DNA of 33,276 bases from Bacillota bacterium (GTDB taxonomy: Bacteria; Bacillota; Clostridia; Peptostreptococcales; Anaerovoracaceae), in the NCBI GenBank assembly GCA_029219125.1, contig JAQXSU010000052.1, forward strand, positions 1-33,276, written 5' to 3'. The first letter of the stretch is position 1. Every line of letters begins with the position of its first letter. The notes beneath the pieces were generated by a model. That model was not told the origin of the DNA, made no database searches, and saw only the letters and a list, made by a program, of their open reading frames with translations. Below, piece by piece: positions 30,286 through 33,276 of this stretch. The position numbers and the translations under genes are program-made.

Positions 30286-31152
30286 ATGAAATTATACGCA
30301 CCATCTACAGTGAACGACATCAGAAAGCGTTACGGCTTTCATACGACCAAAAGCCTGGGGCAGAATTTCCTGACCGATAAGGCCATCATCGATCAGATCA
30401 TTGAGGGGGCAGATATCGGTCCGGAGGATCTGGTGATTGAAATCGGACCGGGTCTGGGGGTCATTACATGGGAAGCAGCACAGAAGGCGAAAAAAGTAAT
30501 CGCAGTGGAGATCGATAAGAAGCTGCTGCCGATTCTGGAAGAAACGCTGGCGGATTGCCCAAATGTGGAGATTCTCAATCAGGATATTCTGAAAACAGAC
30601 GTGAACAAACTGATTGCGGATGAAAGAAAGAAGGGAATCGGGCAGGTGAAAATTCTGGGGAATCTGCCGTATTATATCACGACACCGATCATCATGAAAC
30701 TGCTGGAGGATGGGGTAGAAGCCGAAAGCATTACAGTAATGATGCAGAAAGAGGTCGCCGACCGGATCCAGTCTTTGCCGGGGAAAAAGACATATGGAGC
30801 CATTTCTGCTGCAGTGCAGTACTACTGCCAGCCGGAAATCGTGGCGAAAGTGCCGAGGGATGTGTTTATTCCGCAGCCTAATGTGGATTCAGCGGTGCTG
30901 AAGCTGACAGTCAGGAAAGAAAAGCCGGTGGACGTCACCGATCATGATCTGTTCATGGCATGCATCAAGGCAGGATTCGGACAGAGAAGAAAAACGCTGG
31001 CAAATTCTCTGACGGGGATTGACGGTGTGGGGAAAGAACTGGCTGCAGAAGTTCTCGCAGCCTGCGGCATTGACAGCAGCAGGCGCGCTGAAACGCTGGA
31101 TTTAAATGAGTTTGCGGCATTGTCCAATGAACTGAAAAAAAGAATGGGATGA
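30286..31152 (+). CDS. rsmA: 16S rRNA dimethyladenosine transferase RsmA/KsgA
   Basis: TTKSLGQNFLTDKAIIDQI, VIEIGPGLGVITWEAA, ILGNLPYYITTPIIMKLL. ATG at 30286 preferred over the track start. Confidence 0.97.
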   Translation: MKLYAPSTVNDIRKRYGFHTTKSLGQNFLTDKAIIDQIIEGADIGPEDLVIEIGPGLGVITWEAAQKAKKVIAVEIDKKLLPILEETLADCPNVEILNQDILKTDVNKLIADERKKGIGQVKILGNLPYYITTPIIMKLLEDGVEAESITVMMQKEVADRIQSLPGKKTYGAISAAVQYYCQPEIVAKVPRDVFIPQPNVDSAVLKLTVRKEKPVDVTDHDLFMACIKAGFGQRRKTLANSLTGIDGVGKELAAEVLAACGIDSSRRAETLDLNEFAALSNELKKRMG

Positions 31153-31191
31153 GATTAGAGCGTACAAAAGCAAAAAAACAGGGGGAAAAGT

Positions 31192-33249
31192 ATGGAAAAA
31201 TTCGACAAGTTTGAGAAGCTGGACCGGCAGATTGAGCAGACCATCCATGAGGTGGGATCCATGAACCGTCATGCTTTTTTCGAGAAATTTATACACAACA
31301 GCTTTGCCTTCGCGGTGGTATGGGCATTGTTTCTGAATCTGGTCATTGAAACACTGGGCAGGTATCCAACTACTTCCATATGGGGCGGAATACAGTTTAT
31401 GGCGGGACATCCGATGGTTTTCTGCTATAACGCACTGCTGATTTTCAGCACACTGCTGGTAGCGTCTGTTTTTCGGCGGCGGACATTTGTCTTTACGATT
31501 ATCACGATTTTCTGGCTGGCCATCGGAATCACCAATGGTGTGATCCTGACACAGCGCATGACACCGTTTACCGTGAAGGACCTGAGTAATCTGGAGGATG
31601 GGGCAACCATTGTTACCACATATCTGTCCAGGACAGAGATCATTCTGATCGGAGCTGGTATCCTGCTGGCGCTGGCAGGACTGGTACTGCTGTTTCTCAA
31701 AGGTCCGAAAAAGAAAGGGCTGGTTAAGTGGAAGCGGAATCTGGTCGTGGTAATTCTGATGATTGCCATGTGCTTCGGTGCTACTTCGTTCATGGTGAAA
31801 ATCGGAAAGGTGGAAACCTTCTTCGGAAACCTTGCATATGCATACCGGGATTACGGTGTGGTATACTGCTTCATCAACACCTGGCTCAATACAGGGATCA
31901 GTAAACCGTCCGGCTATAATGAGAAAAATATCAAAGGGATATTCAATGATGATGAACTGGGAGAAGACGGCGTCATGCTTCTGGAGAACAAGGATGTGGA
32001 TGAAGAATATCCGAACATTCTGTTCCTGCAGCTGGAGTCTTTCATCGACCCGTCCACGGTAGAATATCTAAAACTGTCCGGTGATACCTGCCCGAACTTC
32101 CGGGCTTTGGCAGAACAGTATTCCAGCGGAGAACTGACTGTACCGGCCTGCGGTGCTGGAACAGCCAATGTGGAATTCGAGGTGCTGACCGGACTGTCGG
32201 TGAAATTTTTCGGACCGGGAGAATACCCGTATAAGGCGGTACTGAAGGACAAGCCTGCCGAAAGCCTGGCCTTCGATCTGAAGAGTCTGGGCTACAGCAC
32301 CCATGCCATTCACAACCACCGTGCAGTGTTCTACAACCGGAACACGGTGTTTGCCAATATCGGGTTCGATACCTTTACCAGTATTGAATATATGAACAAC
32401 GTGGTGAAGACACCGAAGAACTGGGCCAAGGACCGGGTGCTGACAGAATGCATCACGGACGCCCTCAAGTCCACGAAAAGCCGGGATATGATCTATACGA
32501 TTTCTGTCCAGGGACACGGCAAGTATCCGACGGAGCAGGTCCTTCAGAACCCGGCGATTGAAGTGCTGGAGGCGCCGACGGAGGAACTGAAGTGGAAATG
32601 GGAATACTATGTAAACCAGGTCTATGAAATGGATCAGTTTATCAAAGAACTGACGGATACTCTGGCAGAGTATGATGAACCGGTGATCCTGGTCATGTAT
32701 GGAGACCACATTCCGGCCATCGAAGTGGAAGAACAGGATCTGAAAAATCACAACCTTTATGGCACGGAATATATTATCTGGTCCAACTACGATCTGCCGA
32801 AGGATGACGAGGATTTGCATGCGTACCAGCTGGCGGCCCATGTGATGGATCGGATCGGTATGGAAGTGGGTACCACTTTCACCTATCAGCTGAACCACAG
32901 AAACAGCGAAACCTATCTGCAGGATCTGAAAGCGCTGGGATATGATATGCTGTACGGGAAGAATTATATTTACGGCGGAACCAGCCCGTTTGAGGCATCG
33001 GATCTGAAGATGGGTGTCAACACCATAAAGATTACTGATGTGGTAAAAATCGGTGAAAAATACTATATCAAGGGCGAAAACTTTAACCAGTACAGCAAGG
33101 TGACGCTGGACGGAAAGGAACTCTCCACCATTTATCTTGGGAAAAACGTGCTTGGACTTCTGGAAGATGTGGATCCGGAGGATGCACCGAATATGAAGGT
33201 AAGCCAGATAGAAACCAAGAGCAATGAAATATTAAGTACAACGGAATAG
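31192..33249 (+). CDS. LTA synthase (LtaS)-family membrane sulfatase-fold protein with C-terminal extension
   Basis: 685 aa; N-terminal TM helices, NILFLQLESFIDPSTVEYLKLSGDTCPNFRALAEQYSSGELTVPACGAGTANVEFEVLTGLS, VQGHGKYP, VILVMYGDHIPAIE; C-terminal beta-rich module after about residue 600. Confidence 0.9.
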   Translation: MEKFDKFEKLDRQIEQTIHEVGSMNRHAFFEKFIHNSFAFAVVWALFLNLVIETLGRYPTTSIWGGIQFMAGHPMVFCYNALLIFSTLLVASVFRRRTFVFTIITIFWLAIGITNGVILTQRMTPFTVKDLSNLEDGATIVTTYLSRTEIILIGAGILLALAGLVLLFLKGPKKKGLVKWKRNLVVVILMIAMCFGATSFMVKIGKVETFFGNLAYAYRDYGVVYCFINTWLNTGISKPSGYNEKNIKGIFNDDELGEDGVMLLENKDVDEEYPNILFLQLESFIDPSTVEYLKLSGDTCPNFRALAEQYSSGELTVPACGAGTANVEFEVLTGLSVKFFGPGEYPYKAVLKDKPAESLAFDLKSLGYSTHAIHNHRAVFYNRNTVFANIGFDTFTSIEYMNNVVKTPKNWAKDRVLTECITDALKSTKSRDMIYTISVQGHGKYPTEQVLQNPAIEVLEAPTEELKWKWEYYVNQVYEMDQFIKELTDTLAEYDEPVILVMYGDHIPAIEVEEQDLKNHNLYGTEYIIWSNYDLPKDDEDLHAYQLAAHVMDRIGMEVGTTFTYQLNHRNSETYLQDLKALGYDMLYGKNYIYGGTSPFEASDLKMGVNTIKITDVVKIGEKYYIKGENFNQYSKVTLDGKELSTIYLGKNVLGLLEDVDPEDAPNMKVSQIETKSNEILSTTE

Positions 33250-33276
33250 GCGCTGTACGAAATAAAAAACAGGAAA

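Overview
This is the chromosomal replication-origin region of a Clostridia-type, probably spore-forming Firmicute; the species is not determinable by eye. Genes run leftward from about 11.1 kb: dnaA, dnaN, recF, a purine nucleoside phosphorylase, gyrB, gyrA, an RsbW-type anti-sigma factor, a SigB/SigF-type sigma factor, and trpS (partial). Genes run rightward from about 11.4 kb: rpmH, rnpA, yidD, yidC, jag, mnmE, mnmG, rsmG, noc, parA, parB, a DUF1294 gene, a SprT-like gene, gdpP, rplI, dnaB, a DUF1858 gene, a DnaD-domain gene, a LysM/G5/M23 peptidase, yabP, yabQ, divIC, rnmV, rsmA, and an LTA-synthase-like gene. Most of this is conserved core genome. I see no CRISPR array, transposon, prophage or obvious defence island. 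The most interesting signals are: (1) a perfect parS inside a 34-bp palindrome that also looks like the intrinsic terminator of noc and encodes the noc C-terminus; (2) a bipartite oriC with a clear DnaA-box / GC-spacer / DnaA-trio unwinding module between dnaA and dnaN; (3) a DnaD-family protein with tandem DnaD repeats and a DnaI/DnaC-like zinc module but no AAA+ ATPase; (4) a GdpP homologue without its transmembrane N-terminus; (5) an RsbW-sigma pair without RsbV; (6) a 140-bp out-of-frame yabQ/divIC overlap. I found no convincing wholly new multi-gene system. All homology calls are from recognition of protein motifs, not from searches.
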